NCBI RefSeq assembly: GCF_900142225.1
Contig: NZ_FRAD01000009.1
Location: forward strand, 65,166-129,165
Source of the DNA: Hathewaya proteolytica DSM 3090
GTDB lineage: Bacteria > Bacillota > Clostridia > Clostridiales > Clostridiaceae
DNA length: 64,000 nucleotides
Reading direction: 5' to 3'
Part shown: positions 35,461-44,726 of the stretch, piece after piece
Layout: every line of letters begins with the position of its first letter
Numbering within the stretch: the first letter of the stretch is position 1
Position numbers and translations under genes: made by a program
The notes under the pieces: generated by a model
Seen by the model: only the letters and a program-made list of their open reading frames with translations
What the model was told of the DNA's origin: nothing
Database searches by the model: none

Positions 35461-35504
35461 AGTATAATGTAGATTTAAATTACAGGAAAAGGGGAGCATT
35501 TATT

Positions 35505-36506
35505 ATGGAAGAAAATAAAAAAGTTATATTTAGCGGAATTCAGCCTTCTGGTGATCTTACACTAGGAAATTATCTTGGAGCCCTTAAGAACTGGGTTAAA
35601 TTCCAAGATGAATACGAGTGCTATTTCTGCGTTGTGGATTTGCATGCTATAACAGTAAATCAGGAGCCAGCAAAGCTTAGGAAGAAAACACTTGAGCTTT
35701 TATCTATATACATTGCAGCTGGAATAGATCCATACAAAAACACATTATTTATTCAGTCACATGTTCCGGCACACTCAGAAGCTTCATGGCTTTTAACCTG
35801 TAATTCATATATGGGAGAACTGGGTAGAATGACTCAGTACAAGGATAAATCTAAAAAAGCAGGAGAAAATGTAGGTGCTGGTTTATTTGTTTACCCTGTA
35901 CTTATGGCCGCAGATATCCTTTTATACCAGACAGATCTTGTACCAGTTGGCAAAGACCAAGTTCAGCATTTGGAATTGGCAAGGGATTTAGGCGAAAGAT
36001 TTAATCGACTTTACAGTCCTACCTTTAAGATACCAGAAGGTTACATCCCAAAAGAAGGGGCAAAGATAATGAGCCTTCAAGATCCAACAAAGAAGATGTC
36101 AAAATCAGACGACAACCCAAACGGTGCAATTTTAATCATGGATCCTCCAGAAGTAATTAGAAGAAAAATAGGAAGAGCTGTTACAGATAGTTTAGGTGTG
36201 GTTAAATTCTGCGAGGAACAAGCAGGAGTATCTAATCTTATGAATATTTTAAGTTGCATCACTGGAATGGATATGGAGCAAATTGAAAGCAAATATGAAG
36301 GTCAGGGATATGCACAATTTAAAATTGATGTGGCAGAAGCAATAATTGGAGAACTTGAACCTATACAGAATAGAGTAAAGGAATTAATTGAAAATAAATC
36401 TGAATTAGAGGAAATATATAAAAAAGGCGCTGAAAAGGCAAATTACATTGCAAAGAAAACTCTTCGAAAGATGCAAAAAAAGGTAGGCTTTATACCAAAT
36501 ATTTAA
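35505..36506 (+). CDS. trpS: Tryptophan--tRNA ligase
   Basis: Class I aminoacyl-tRNA synthetase of 333 residues. The HIGH-equivalent motif is PSGDLTLGNYLGA (residues 13-25) and the KMSKS loop is KKMSKSDDNP (about 195). VPVGKDQVQHLELARDLGERFN is also diagnostic. AAAAGGGGAG precedes the ATG. Preceded by its own promoter and a short hairpin leader. Clostridial trpS genes often carry a T-box, but none fits here. Confidence 0.97.
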   Translation: MEENKKVIFSGIQPSGDLTLGNYLGALKNWVKFQDEYECYFCVVDLHAITVNQEPAKLRKKTLELLSIYIAAGIDPYKNTLFIQSHVPAHSEASWLLTCNSYMGELGRMTQYKDKSKKAGENVGAGLFVYPVLMAADILLYQTDLVPVGKDQVQHLELARDLGERFNRLYSPTFKIPEGYIPKEGAKIMSLQDPTKKMSKSDDNPNGAILIMDPPEVIRRKIGRAVTDSLGVVKFCEEQAGVSNLMNILSCITGMDMEQIESKYEGQGYAQFKIDVAEAIIGELEPIQNRVKELIENKSELEEIYKKGAEKANYIAKKTLRKMQKKVGFIPNI

Positions 36507-36551
36507 AAATTCTATTCAAACTAATATTAGTTTATTATCTGAAAGGAAAAA

Positions 36552-38147
36552 ATGATGCAAGATTTGATTGAAAAAATTAACAAAAGAAGAACTTTTGCAA
36601 TTATATCCCATCCTGATGCGGGTAAAACAACTCTTACAGAGAAGCTTTTATTATTTGGTGGTGCAATAAGAGAAGCTGGGTCTGTAAAAGCCAGAAGATC
36701 AGCTAAGCATGCTGTGTCAGATTGGATGGAGATAGAAAAGCAAAGGGGTATTTCTGTAACATCCTCAGTATTACAATTTCGATACGATGACTTTTATATA
36801 AACATACTGGATACGCCTGGACATCAGGATTTCAGTGAGGATACTTACAGAACTTTAATGGCAGCAGATAGTGCTGTAATGGTGGTAGATGGAGCAAAGG
36901 GTGTTGAGGCTCAAACGCGAAAGCTTTTCCAGGTTTGTAGTATGAGAGAGATACCTATATTTACATTTGTAAACAAATTAGATAGAGAAATAAGAGATCC
37001 TTTTGAGCTCTTAGAGGATATTGAAAATGAACTTGGAATTAAATCCTACCCATTAAATTGGCCTATTGGATGTGGCAGAGAGTTTAAAGGTGTATACAAC
37101 AGAGAGACAGAAACAATTCAGCTTTTTGATGGTGGTAACCATGGACACTCATTGACTAACTCCACCTTTGTGGACTTTCACGATGAAAATATTGAGGAAA
37201 TACTAGGTACATCTTTCTACAATAAACTCCTTGAGGATGTTGAACTTCTTGACATCGCTGGAAATGAGTTCGATTATGATAAAGTGAAGGATGGAAGGTT
37301 GACACCGGTTTTATTTGGTAGCGCCCTTACTAATTTTGGCGTAGAACCTTTCTTGAAGGAATTTTTAAGATACAGCGTTCCACCTCTTTCACGTGAAAGC
37401 GATAAGGGGGAGATTGAGGCTACAAAACCAGAGTTCTCAGCGTTTGTTTTCAAAATACAGGCCAATATGAACAAGGCCCACAGGGATAGGATTGCTTTTA
37501 TGAGGATATGCTCAGGAAAGTTTGAAAAGGGTATGGAAGTTTTTCACGTTCAGGGCAATGAAAAAGTTAGGTTATCTCAGCCACAGCAATTTCTAGCACA
37601 AGATAGAGAAATTGTTGAAGAGGCATATGCAGGTGATATAATTGGAGTGTTTGATCCGGGGATTTTTAGCATAGGAGACACCTTGTGCAAGGCTTCCGAT
37701 AAATTCAAATTTCATGGAATACCAACATTCGCACCAGAGAATTTTGCTAGGGTTAAGCCCATAGACACTATGAAAAGGAAGCAGTTTGATAAGGGTATAA
37801 CCCAAATTGCCCAAGAAGGTGCTATACAGGTCTTTAAAGATCCTTTTATAGGTATAGAAGAACTTATAATTGGCGTAGTAGGTGTACTACAATTTGAAGT
37901 TCTAGAGTATAGGCTTAAAAATGAATACAATGTGGATATCAAGCTAGAGATGTTACCATATAGAAATATAAGATGGATAGAGAAAACACCAGTTAAAGCA
38001 AATAAGCTTAGCATTACATCTGATACAAAATATGTTAAAGATTTAAAGGACAGAGACATACTTATATTCCAAAGTGATTGGGGAATAGGGTGGGCGTTAG
38101 AACATAATGAAGGATTAGTGTTATCCAATGTGGGTAAAGCCGAATAG
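36552..38147 (+). CDS. prfC: Peptide chain release factor 3
   Basis: Translational GTPase that removes RF1/RF2 from the ribosome after termination. G1 is SHPDAGKTTLTEKLL (about residues 20-34), G2 lies in EKQRGISVTSS, G3 is DTPGHQDFSEDTYRTL and G4 is FVNKLDRE. At 531 residues it is full length, with the RF3-specific C-terminal domain. Either of two adjacent ATG codons (36552, 36555) could be used after AAAGGA. It follows trpS by 45 bases and ends before a terminator. Confidence 0.96.
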   Translation: MMQDLIEKINKRRTFAIISHPDAGKTTLTEKLLLFGGAIREAGSVKARRSAKHAVSDWMEIEKQRGISVTSSVLQFRYDDFYINILDTPGHQDFSEDTYRTLMAADSAVMVVDGAKGVEAQTRKLFQVCSMREIPIFTFVNKLDREIRDPFELLEDIENELGIKSYPLNWPIGCGREFKGVYNRETETIQLFDGGNHGHSLTNSTFVDFHDENIEEILGTSFYNKLLEDVELLDIAGNEFDYDKVKDGRLTPVLFGSALTNFGVEPFLKEFLRYSVPPLSRESDKGEIEATKPEFSAFVFKIQANMNKAHRDRIAFMRICSGKFEKGMEVFHVQGNEKVRLSQPQQFLAQDREIVEEAYAGDIIGVFDPGIFSIGDTLCKASDKFKFHGIPTFAPENFARVKPIDTMKRKQFDKGITQIAQEGAIQVFKDPFIGIEELIIGVVGVLQFEVLEYRLKNEYNVDIKLEMLPYRNIRWIEKTPVKANKLSITSDTKYVKDLKDRDILIFQSDWGIGWALEHNEGLVLSNVGKAE

Positions 38148-38161
38148 TATATTGCATAGTC

Positions 38162-38197
38162 AATCCGTATATAGGAATCCTGTATATACGGATTTTT
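38162..38197 (+). terminator. Terminator after prfC
   Basis: AATCCGTATATA pairs perfectly with TATATACGGATT and is followed by T residues. Confidence 0.85.
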
Positions 38198-38238
38198 GGC
38201 TATAAATATAATTCTAAGAAATAATTTGAGGGGATAAT

Positions 38239-39393
38239 ATGAATGAAAAAAAATTAAAAGGGTTATTGAAACGAGAAGAGAATCCAAAATTAGACTTCAA
38301 ATTAAAACTAGATTTAAGCACTGAAAGCGGTAAAAAGGAATTGGCAAAGGATATCTGTGCTATGGCAAACACAAGAGGTGGCAGGGGCTATATTGTTGTG
38401 GGTGTAGAGGACAAAACAAAGCGCATCGTGGGAATACAGTATGGTGACCTTAAAGAGGAGTCAATTCAACAAATTGTAAGTTCAAGGTGTGAACCACCTA
38501 TTCCTGTTATTTTAGATTTTGTTCCCTATGGAGGTAAAATTCTAGGGGTTATAACAATTCTCAATGGTGATCAGGAACCCTATCAGGTAAGGGACAATGG
38601 AGCTTTTTATATAAGAAGGGGTTCTACCAGTGATGTTATGCGAAAGGAAGAAATAGTAACTGCACTTGCTTACTCCCTGACCTTAAACCCTGAACTTTGT
38701 CCTGTACCAAGGGCGGATATAAAACACCTTGACATGGATTTAATTAAGAAGTATTTTAAACTACAGGGTTTTTATGAAATAAGTGATGCTGCCATGGAAT
38801 CGCTGATGATTAACTCAGGTATAGCGGTGCTTGATAAGGACAGTTTGCAGATGATACCCACCATGGGCGCTTTATTGGTTTTTTCATCCTATAATAATAT
38901 TTATTTGCCTCAAAATCAGATAAAGATTGTGTTAAAAGATGAAGAAGAGGACAAAATAATAATAATTAAAGGTAAATTATTGGATATGGTAGAGGAAACC
39001 GATGCGTATCTTAGAACTGTAATGCCATCTGATTATCCCATAAGGGCTATTACTGAAGGTTTAAAGAATGCGGTAATGTACAGGGATTACACCTTGTATG
39101 ATAAGGTGATTTGTATAAATATTAGCAAAAAATTTGTTGAAGTTATAAGTCCTGGATGTTTAAATAAAAAGAAAGGGTGGCAGAGGGATAGTTACATTAA
39201 AAGAAATATGTGGATGTATGAAAAACTTATTGTATTGGATGAGGAGAAAAAATTCCTGGATGCTGGAAGAGGATTTGATATCATGAAAAAATCTTTTGAA
39301 GGAAAGCATAATAAGGTCATGTTTTTTAACTCTAAAAAATACAATTATTTCAGAATCCTTTACCCTGGAATTGAAAGCTATAGAGAATTGTAA
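38239..39393 (+). CDS. AlbA_2 (Schlafen-like) / HATPase_c_4 protein
   Basis: A 384-residue protein. The N-terminal AlbA_2 domain, putatively nucleic-acid binding, runs from about residue 10 to 130 with LDFKLKLDL, ANTRGGRGYIVVGVED and FYIRRGSTSDVMRKEEI. A central linker leads to an HATPase_c_4-like C-terminal region (AITEGLKNAVMYRDYTLYD, then EVISPGCL). Such proteins are often called ATP-dependent DNA-binding regulators, but their roles are mostly unknown. The C-terminus lacks an obvious winged helix. GAGGGG precedes the ATG. tyrS starts 40 bases downstream without a separate promoter I can see. Confidence 0.82.
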   Translation: MNEKKLKGLLKREENPKLDFKLKLDLSTESGKKELAKDICAMANTRGGRGYIVVGVEDKTKRIVGIQYGDLKEESIQQIVSSRCEPPIPVILDFVPYGGKILGVITILNGDQEPYQVRDNGAFYIRRGSTSDVMRKEEIVTALAYSLTLNPELCPVPRADIKHLDMDLIKKYFKLQGFYEISDAAMESLMINSGIAVLDKDSLQMIPTMGALLVFSSYNNIYLPQNQIKIVLKDEEEDKIIIIKGKLLDMVEETDAYLRTVMPSDYPIRAITEGLKNAVMYRDYTLYDKVICINISKKFVEVISPGCLNKKKGWQRDSYIKRNMWMYEKLIVLDEEKKFLDAGRGFDIMKKSFEGKHNKVMFFNSKKYNYFRILYPGIESYREL

Positions 39394-39433
39394 TATAATG
39401 CTTTTATAGATAAGGAAAATGAGGAGGATAAAC

Positions 39434-40657
39434 ATGGAAGATAAAAATGTATTTGATGTGCTTCAAGAAAGAGGTTATATCAAACAAGTGACTCATGATG
39501 AAGTGAGAGATATTCTTGGAAAGGAAAAAATAACATTTTATATAGGGTTTGACCCAACGGCTGATAGCTTACACGTTGGTCACTTTATTGCCATGATGTT
39601 CATGGCCCATATGCAAAGGGCAGGACATAGACCTATTGCTCTTGTAGGAGGCGGAACGGCTGTAATCGGGGATCCATCTGGAAGAACTGATATGAGAAAA
39701 ATGCTGACTAGAGAACAAATAGATCACAACGTGGAGTGCATAAAAAAACAGCTTTCAAGATTAATCGACTTCTCAGATGATAAGGCTATTATGGTGAATA
39801 ATGCAGATTGGCTGCTAGATCTAAATTATGTTGAGTTTATAAGAGACATAGGAATGCATTTTTCAGTTAATAAAATGCTGACAGCTGAGTGCTTTAAACA
39901 GAGATTGGAAAAAGGTCTTTCTTTTTTAGAATTCAATTACATGCTTATGCAAGCCTATGATTTTCTTGAACTAAATAAGAGATATGGCTGTACAATGGAA
40001 TTGGGAGGAGATGATCAGTGGTCCAATATGCTTGCTGGTGCTGATCTTATAAGAAGAAAAGAATCTAAACTTGCTTTTGCAATGACCTGCACTCTTTTAA
40101 CTAACAGTGAGGGAAAGAAAATGGGTAAGACTGCCAATGGTGCACTTTGGCTAGATGCAGAAAAAACTTCTCCATATGAATTTTATCAATACTGGAGAAA
40201 TGTGGACGATAAAGATGTTGAGAAATGTCTTTCTCTTCTTACATTTGTCCCAATGGACGAGGTAAAGAAACTCGCTTCTCTTGAAGGTTCTCAGATAAAT
40301 GAGGCTAAGAAAGTGCTTGCTTTTGAAGTAACTAAATTAATACACGGGGAAGAGGAGGCAAAAAAGGCTCAAGATGCTGCAGAAGCACTTTTTGGTGCAG
40401 GTGGGGATATGAGCAATGCTCCAACCATTGAGGTTACTTCAGAAGAGTTAGAAGGAACACTTTTAGACATATTGTTAAAGGGTGAGGCTATTCCATCGAA
40501 AAAAGAGGGAAGAAGGCTAATTGAACAGGGTGGCTTATTTGTAAACGATGAAAAGGTTACAGATCCAAACTTTAAGTTTATTACAGAGTCCTTTAATAAT
40601 GGCGAGGCCCTTGTAAAAAAAGGTAAGAAAAAGTATTATAGGATTATTTTAAAATAA
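39434..40657 (+). CDS. tyrS: Tyrosine--tRNA ligase
   Basis: Class I synthetase of 407 residues. HIGH-type motif DPTADSLHVGHF lies near residue 40, the tyrosine-binding region MQAYDFLELNKRYGC and GGDDQWSNMLAG follow, and the KMSKS-type loop is KKMGKT. An S4 RNA-binding domain (about 345-407) closes the protein. The frame extends to an ATG at 39419, but the GAGGAGG just after it is the ribosome site for the ATG at 39434. There is no T-box upstream. Confidence 0.97.
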   Translation: MEDKNVFDVLQERGYIKQVTHDEVRDILGKEKITFYIGFDPTADSLHVGHFIAMMFMAHMQRAGHRPIALVGGGTAVIGDPSGRTDMRKMLTREQIDHNVECIKKQLSRLIDFSDDKAIMVNNADWLLDLNYVEFIRDIGMHFSVNKMLTAECFKQRLEKGLSFLEFNYMLMQAYDFLELNKRYGCTMELGGDDQWSNMLAGADLIRRKESKLAFAMTCTLLTNSEGKKMGKTANGALWLDAEKTSPYEFYQYWRNVDDKDVEKCLSLLTFVPMDEVKKLASLEGSQINEAKKVLAFEVTKLIHGEEEAKKAQDAAEALFGAGGDMSNAPTIEVTSEELEGTLLDILLKGEAIPSKKEGRRLIEQGGLFVNDEKVTDPNFKFITESFNNGEALVKKGKKKYYRIILK

Positions 40658-40670
40658 TTATTTTCATAAG

Positions 40671-40708
40671 GAAAGGGCGCGTAGCAATAACTACACGTTC
40701 TTTTTTTC
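40671..40708 (+). terminator. Terminator after tyrS
   Basis: GAAAGGGCGCGTAG pairs with CTACACGTTCTTTTTTTC (one mismatch, some G-T pairs) around a 6-base loop, followed by a T run. Confidence 0.75.
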
Positions 40709-40808
40709 GGTATTTTTTCAATTGTCCCCCTAATCCCTTAATGTGTGTATGTAAATATACGATAATTAAAAAGAGAGTATAATGAAAAATATTATGGAGG
40801 AAATTTCT

Positions 40809-42629
40809 ATGGCGAAAATAGTTGGAATTAATTCTGTCAATTATATAGATAAAAGGAAGTTGGAGAGTAAATTGTCCTTCAAAGAGGGAGAAAAATTTTT
40901 TGCCAAAGTATGTTCCTCCAATAAAAATACTGGTGAAGTGATTTTAAAACTCCCCAATGGGTGGGAGTTTAAAGCGGAACTTTCCGATGCGGCTTTAAAA
41001 GATAATATGGAGTTTATGGAGGGGAAGGTTCTAAAATTCAAAGTAGAGGATTTTTCCAATGGCAAAATACAGTTAAGCCTTCCAGAGGAAATATCCAATG
41101 AAGAGTTAAATAGTTCCTTGAAAAATATATTGGGAAGGCTTAATTTGCCAGGAACTCAGGAAAATGTAGAACTCTTAGAAAAAATGATAAAACACGATAT
41201 AACTCTAGATAAGGATAATATATTTTTATTTAAAAATCTTATGTTTATTAAACAAAGAATAAATCAAGGAACAGAAGAAATAGACAATCTCACAAATTTA
41301 TTTCTTATGAAGTGCAATATAAATGAAGGCACGGAAGAATCAGAGTTTATAAAGAGCAATCTTCGAGAATTCTTTACAGCTTTAAATGAGATAGACAACG
41401 ATGTTTTACTTAGTTTAAAGGAAAATAATTTGGATGTTCTATCAAAAGATAATATTAAGAGTATGGTGGATTTGAATGAGGGAACTCACATTATTGAGAA
41501 AAGCATAGAAGAAATACTTCAGGGTCTTAGGGATTGTGATGAAAATAATAAAATTTATAAAAGTAATGAAGATTTACAGTTTAATACTTCACAAAAAGTT
41601 AGCAGTGAGGTAAAACAGAATTTAAATATAAAAGATGTGAATATGGAGGTTTATAAAGAAGTAAATGACTTAATAGAAAGTGATGAAGCAAATGATATCA
41701 AAAAGGAAATGGAAAAGTTTCTTTTAGAACTTAACTCTGGGGTTGAAGACATTGGAGATACAAAAGAGAAGAAAAGCCTCCCAATTGTGCCAGATAACTT
41801 AAAAGATAAAATCAGCCATGGGGATTCTCTAAACACAAAAGAAAATCCAGAAGTTAAGGAGAATTTAAAAGTATCTAAGGAAGCTATTAATCAGCTATCA
41901 AGTATAATAAAAGATAATAGTGATATAAGAGAAAACATCGTAAAAAAGCTAGATTTTCAAAAGGAATTTAATTTAAATGGCAAGGGCACAAGCAATAATT
42001 TAGTTGAATCTCCTGTGCTAAATCTTGCGGATATTGAAGCTATGGACATTAGTCAGTCTGTAAAGAAGATATTGATTAACAGTCTTGCTGTAAAAGAGAC
42101 TATAGGCGGCAATATAAATGAAATAAAAAAGTTAATAATTGAGCTAATGAATATAAAAGAAAATGTAGATGAAACTTCACAAAAAAGTGTTATGCACTCT
42201 ATAAAAGAGTCAATAAACAACTTGAAAGTCATTAATTCTATTACGGATCAGTATTATTATCTTGATACTCCTTTAAATATTAACAATAAAAAACACGATT
42301 TTAAACTCATTATAAAAAACAATAATAAAAAGGGTCATGAATTTGATACAAAATGCATAAAAATATTTGCCAGTATTAAGGGTCCTAAAATAGGATGCGT
42401 GGATAATTTTATAACTATAAACAATACAAACATGCAAATAAGAATATGCTGTAATAAAAAATATATGAAGTCAATAAGTAATAGGAAATCTGAATTAATT
42501 GAATCTATAAGTCTTATTGGGTATACTCCTACCGTCATAGTAGAGGAGAGAAAGGAATCAACCAATCTATCAAACTCTGCAGAGTTTTTCCAAGAACAGA
42601 CTTTTACTATGATAAATCAACTTGTTTAG
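40809..42629 (+). CDS. FliK-like (YlqG-type) protein
   Basis: A 606-residue cytoplasmic protein with no membrane segment. An N-terminal domain (about 1-95) of beta character has repeated phrases such as FFAKVCSSNKNTGEVILKLP and KVLKFKVEDFSNGKIQLSLP. A long Lys/Glu/Asn-rich, mostly helical middle follows, then a C-terminal domain (about 480-606) resembling FliK/HrpP-type hook-length-control C-termini (YYYLDTPLNINN, MQIRICCNKK). The pairing with an FlhB-like gene 41 bases later supports the call, as in Bacillus ylqG-ylqH. GGAGG at 40796-40800 sets the ATG at 40809; TATAAT at 40778-40783 may be its -10 element. Flagellar involvement is inferred. Confidence 0.65.
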   Translation: MAKIVGINSVNYIDKRKLESKLSFKEGEKFFAKVCSSNKNTGEVILKLPNGWEFKAELSDAALKDNMEFMEGKVLKFKVEDFSNGKIQLSLPEEISNEELNSSLKNILGRLNLPGTQENVELLEKMIKHDITLDKDNIFLFKNLMFIKQRINQGTEEIDNLTNLFLMKCNINEGTEESEFIKSNLREFFTALNEIDNDVLLSLKENNLDVLSKDNIKSMVDLNEGTHIIEKSIEEILQGLRDCDENNKIYKSNEDLQFNTSQKVSSEVKQNLNIKDVNMEVYKEVNDLIESDEANDIKKEMEKFLLELNSGVEDIGDTKEKKSLPIVPDNLKDKISHGDSLNTKENPEVKENLKVSKEAINQLSSIIKDNSDIRENIVKKLDFQKEFNLNGKGTSNNLVESPVLNLADIEAMDISQSVKKILINSLAVKETIGGNINEIKKLIIELMNIKENVDETSQKSVMHSIKESINNLKVINSITDQYYYLDTPLNINNKKHDFKLIIKNNNKKGHEFDTKCIKIFASIKGPKIGCVDNFITINNTNMQIRICCNKKYMKSISNRKSELIESISLIGYTPTVIVEERKESTNLSNSAEFFQEQTFTMINQLV

Positions 42630-42670
42630 GGTACCATAGCTTATTGTCTTTGAAGGGAGAGACGTTGTCT

Positions 42671-42943
42671 ATGAAGACCAACAAAAATCAAAAAAATCAA
42701 AAGGCGGCAGCTTTAAAGTACAATACAGGATATGAAGCGCCTGTGGTTACTGCTGCAGGTGCGGGATTTATTGCGGAAAAAATCATAGAAAAAGCCAGTG
42801 AGAACAATGTTCCCATAGTAGAAAATAAAGAATTAGCAGAGCTCCTTACAAAGACTGAGATAGGGGATAGCATACCAGCAGAATTGTATGATGCAGTGGC
42901 TAGAATCCTCGCCTATGTGCTAGATATAGATAATTCATTATAG
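42671..42943 (+). CDS. FlhB-like cytoplasmic-domain protein (YlqH type)
   Basis: A 90-residue protein matching only the C-terminal cytoplasmic switch domain of FlhB/YscU export-gate proteins: AAALKYNTGYEAPVVTAAGA, then IIEKASENNVPIVENKELAE. In FlhB the self-cleaving NPTH sits just before the ALKY strand. Here the equivalent stretch is KNQKAAALKY, so there is no NPTH and no autocleavage is expected. There is no membrane domain. AAGGGAGA at 42653-42660 supports the ATG at 42671 over upstream TTG codons. It is partnered with the FliK-like gene. Confidence 0.85.
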   Translation: MKTNKNQKNQKAAALKYNTGYEAPVVTAAGAGFIAEKIIEKASENNVPIVENKELAELLTKTEIGDSIPAELYDAVARILAYVLDIDNSL

Positions 42944-42965
42944 TTAGGATTTATAATGAAATCTG

Positions 42966-42974
42966 TGGTATAAT
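42966..42974 (+). promoter_or_regulatory. Extended -10 promoter before the metallophosphoesterase gene
   Basis: TG-G-TATAAT lies about 35 bases before the ATG at 43010. No clear -35 element. Confidence 0.4.
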
Positions 42975-43009
42975 AAGGTGTATTTATTTGTTAAAGTAAG
43001 GAGATAACT

Positions 43010-43696
43010 ATGGCATTGTGGGCAATTTCTGATTTGCATTTATCATTGACGTCGGATAAGCCAATGGATGTTTTCGGCGAAAATTGGATAGATCATGAGG
43101 AAAAGATTAAGAAAAATTGGATTGAAAATATAAAAAAAGAAGACACTGTAATAATAGCAGGTGATATATCTTGGTCGATGTATATGGAGGATGGGTTATC
43201 TGATTTAAATTGGATACATGAACTACCGGGTCGAAAAATACTTGTAAGAGGAAATCATGATTATTGGTGGCAGAGCATCACCAAGTTGAACTCACTATAC
43301 GATGATATGTACTTTATACAGAATAACTTTTATACATATGGAGAATACGCAATATGTGGAACTAGGTTGTGGAACTTACCAGGCACTTCTGGTTTTACGG
43401 AACACGACATGAAAATATTTAATAGGGAATGCATCCGATTAAGATTGTCTTTAGATGCTGCAAAAAAGAAGGGATTCTCAAAAATAATCGCAGTGGTACA
43501 TTTTCCACCAGTGTATATGGAGTACAATGAAAATGACGTAATTCGCATTTTTAAAGAATATGGTGTAGAAAAAGTAATATATGGACATTTGCATGGATAC
43601 GCTTTAAAACACTCCTTTGAGCAGGAAGTTGATAACATTGAATACATAAATACATCTTGCGATCATCTGGATTTTAATCCAAAATATATATTATAA
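43010..43696 (+). CDS. Calcineurin-like metallophosphoesterase
   Basis: A 228-residue cytoplasmic metallophosphoesterase. Metal-site motifs in order: ISDLHLS (Asp7, His9), IAGDISWS, VRGNHDYWW, VHFPP and YGHLHG. All five blocks are intact. Substrate is not predicted by the motifs. AAGGAGAT precedes the ATG, and a terminator overlaps its stop codon. Confidence 0.9.
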   Translation: MALWAISDLHLSLTSDKPMDVFGENWIDHEEKIKKNWIENIKKEDTVIIAGDISWSMYMEDGLSDLNWIHELPGRKILVRGNHDYWWQSITKLNSLYDDMYFIQNNFYTYGEYAICGTRLWNLPGTSGFTEHDMKIFNRECIRLRLSLDAAKKKGFSKIIAVVHFPPVYMEYNENDVIRIFKEYGVEKVIYGHLHGYALKHSFEQEVDNIEYINTSCDHLDFNPKYIL

Positions 43697-43726
43697 GCCT
43701 TGAATGTAAAACATTCAAGGCTTTTT
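43696..43726 (+). terminator. Terminator after the metallophosphoesterase gene
   Basis: AGCCTTGAATG pairs perfectly with CATTCAAGGCT around a short A-rich loop, followed by five T residues. Confidence 0.88.
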
Positions 43727-43740
43727 CAAAAGGGGGAGAA

Positions 43741-44529
43741 TTATATCGATGTTTGTTTGCATAAGTCTTTTTGGGTCCTAGCCATATTTTTTAAGGATTG
43801 TTTTATTCCCGGTGCTACAATGACCTTTCCAAACCAGGAGATTGCTTTTTCGTTGTTGCCTAATCTTCGATTTAGTTCACCAATTAAGTATCTCAGGGTA
43901 TGAATGTCCATGCCGTATACTGGCAAGGCCTCGTTGGTGTAGCATAGTTCAAAACCTTTAAGAGCTTGTTCTAAAAAGAATTTTTCGTGATTTTCAAAGT
44001 CCTCGTCACAACTTATTCTGTACATCCAAGCTATTTTTAAACATATCATTGCCTTTTTGCTAGAGCGAGATTTAGATTCTACTGCGCTAATAAGACAAAG
44101 TTTATACTTTTCCAGTGCCACTGCAGTGGTATATGCAATGGAATAGTTCTTCTTTTTCCATTTGGAACATATGTTTTCCTTTATTAAGTCAATTTCATAA
44201 TCTTTTAAGTTGAAAAAATCTGATTTCATTGCAGCATAACCGCAATTTTCGCAAACCCAAGGATCGTATAGATAAGGATTAATTTTATCGTAATGTATAT
44301 ATAAATCGCTATCTCTAGATTTGATTTTATAGTAAGAGGCTTTTACAGCTAACACTTTAAAAGTTGTATTACATACCGGGCAAGTGACTGTCTTAAAATA
44401 AAGCATATCTTCTAAAGGAGTTGTGTGTTTTTTTTCTGTGGTTTCTATTTTCTTCTCCTCGCTTTCATAAATATTAATGTTCGTATATTCAAATCCAAGG
44501 GGACATAAGTCGTCAAAAACATTTTTCAT
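43741..44529 (-). CDS. DUF2225 zinc-binding protein
   Basis: A 262-residue DUF2225 protein. Two zinc-type pairs are visible, Cys50/Cys53 in VTCPVCNTTFK and Cys93/Cys96 in VCENCGYAA, followed by a helical, TPR-like C-terminal half (about 130-260) with LNRRLGNNEKAISWFGKVI. The family is common in Firmicutes and has no settled function. It is transcribed toward the metallophosphoesterase gene. Not part of an obvious operon. Confidence 0.87.
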   Translation of the reverse strand: MKNVFDDLCPLGFEYTNINIYESEEKKIETTEKKHTTPLEDMLYFKTVTCPVCNTTFKVLAVKASYYKIKSRDSDLYIHYDKINPYLYDPWVCENCGYAAMKSDFFNLKDYEIDLIKENICSKWKKKNYSIAYTTAVALEKYKLCLISAVESKSRSSKKAMICLKIAWMYRISCDEDFENHEKFFLEQALKGFELCYTNEALPVYGMDIHTLRYLIGELNRRLGNNEKAISWFGKVIVAPGIKQSLKNMARTQKDLCKQTSI

Positions 44530-44726
44530 AGCATCACCTTATAGTAATTAGTTATAGAATAAATTCCAATTTTGTAGTACAATATATATGGTTTTGTTTA
44601 GAGGTGAGTATATTAATAAAAAAAGGAAATTAATTCTTAAAAAACTCAGGGTATATATAATTGTATTATCGTCATTATAAAGAGATACTTTATATATAGC
44701 GGAAAATTCCCAGAGGAGGTTGTGCA

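Noticed and set aside
37712..38287. 191-codon minus-strand open frame within prfC
   Set aside because: It is antisense to a conserved release-factor gene and has shadow-like composition.
43700..43903. 67-codon plus-strand open frame after the metallophosphoesterase gene
   Set aside because: It starts inside the terminator and is antisense to the DUF2225 gene.
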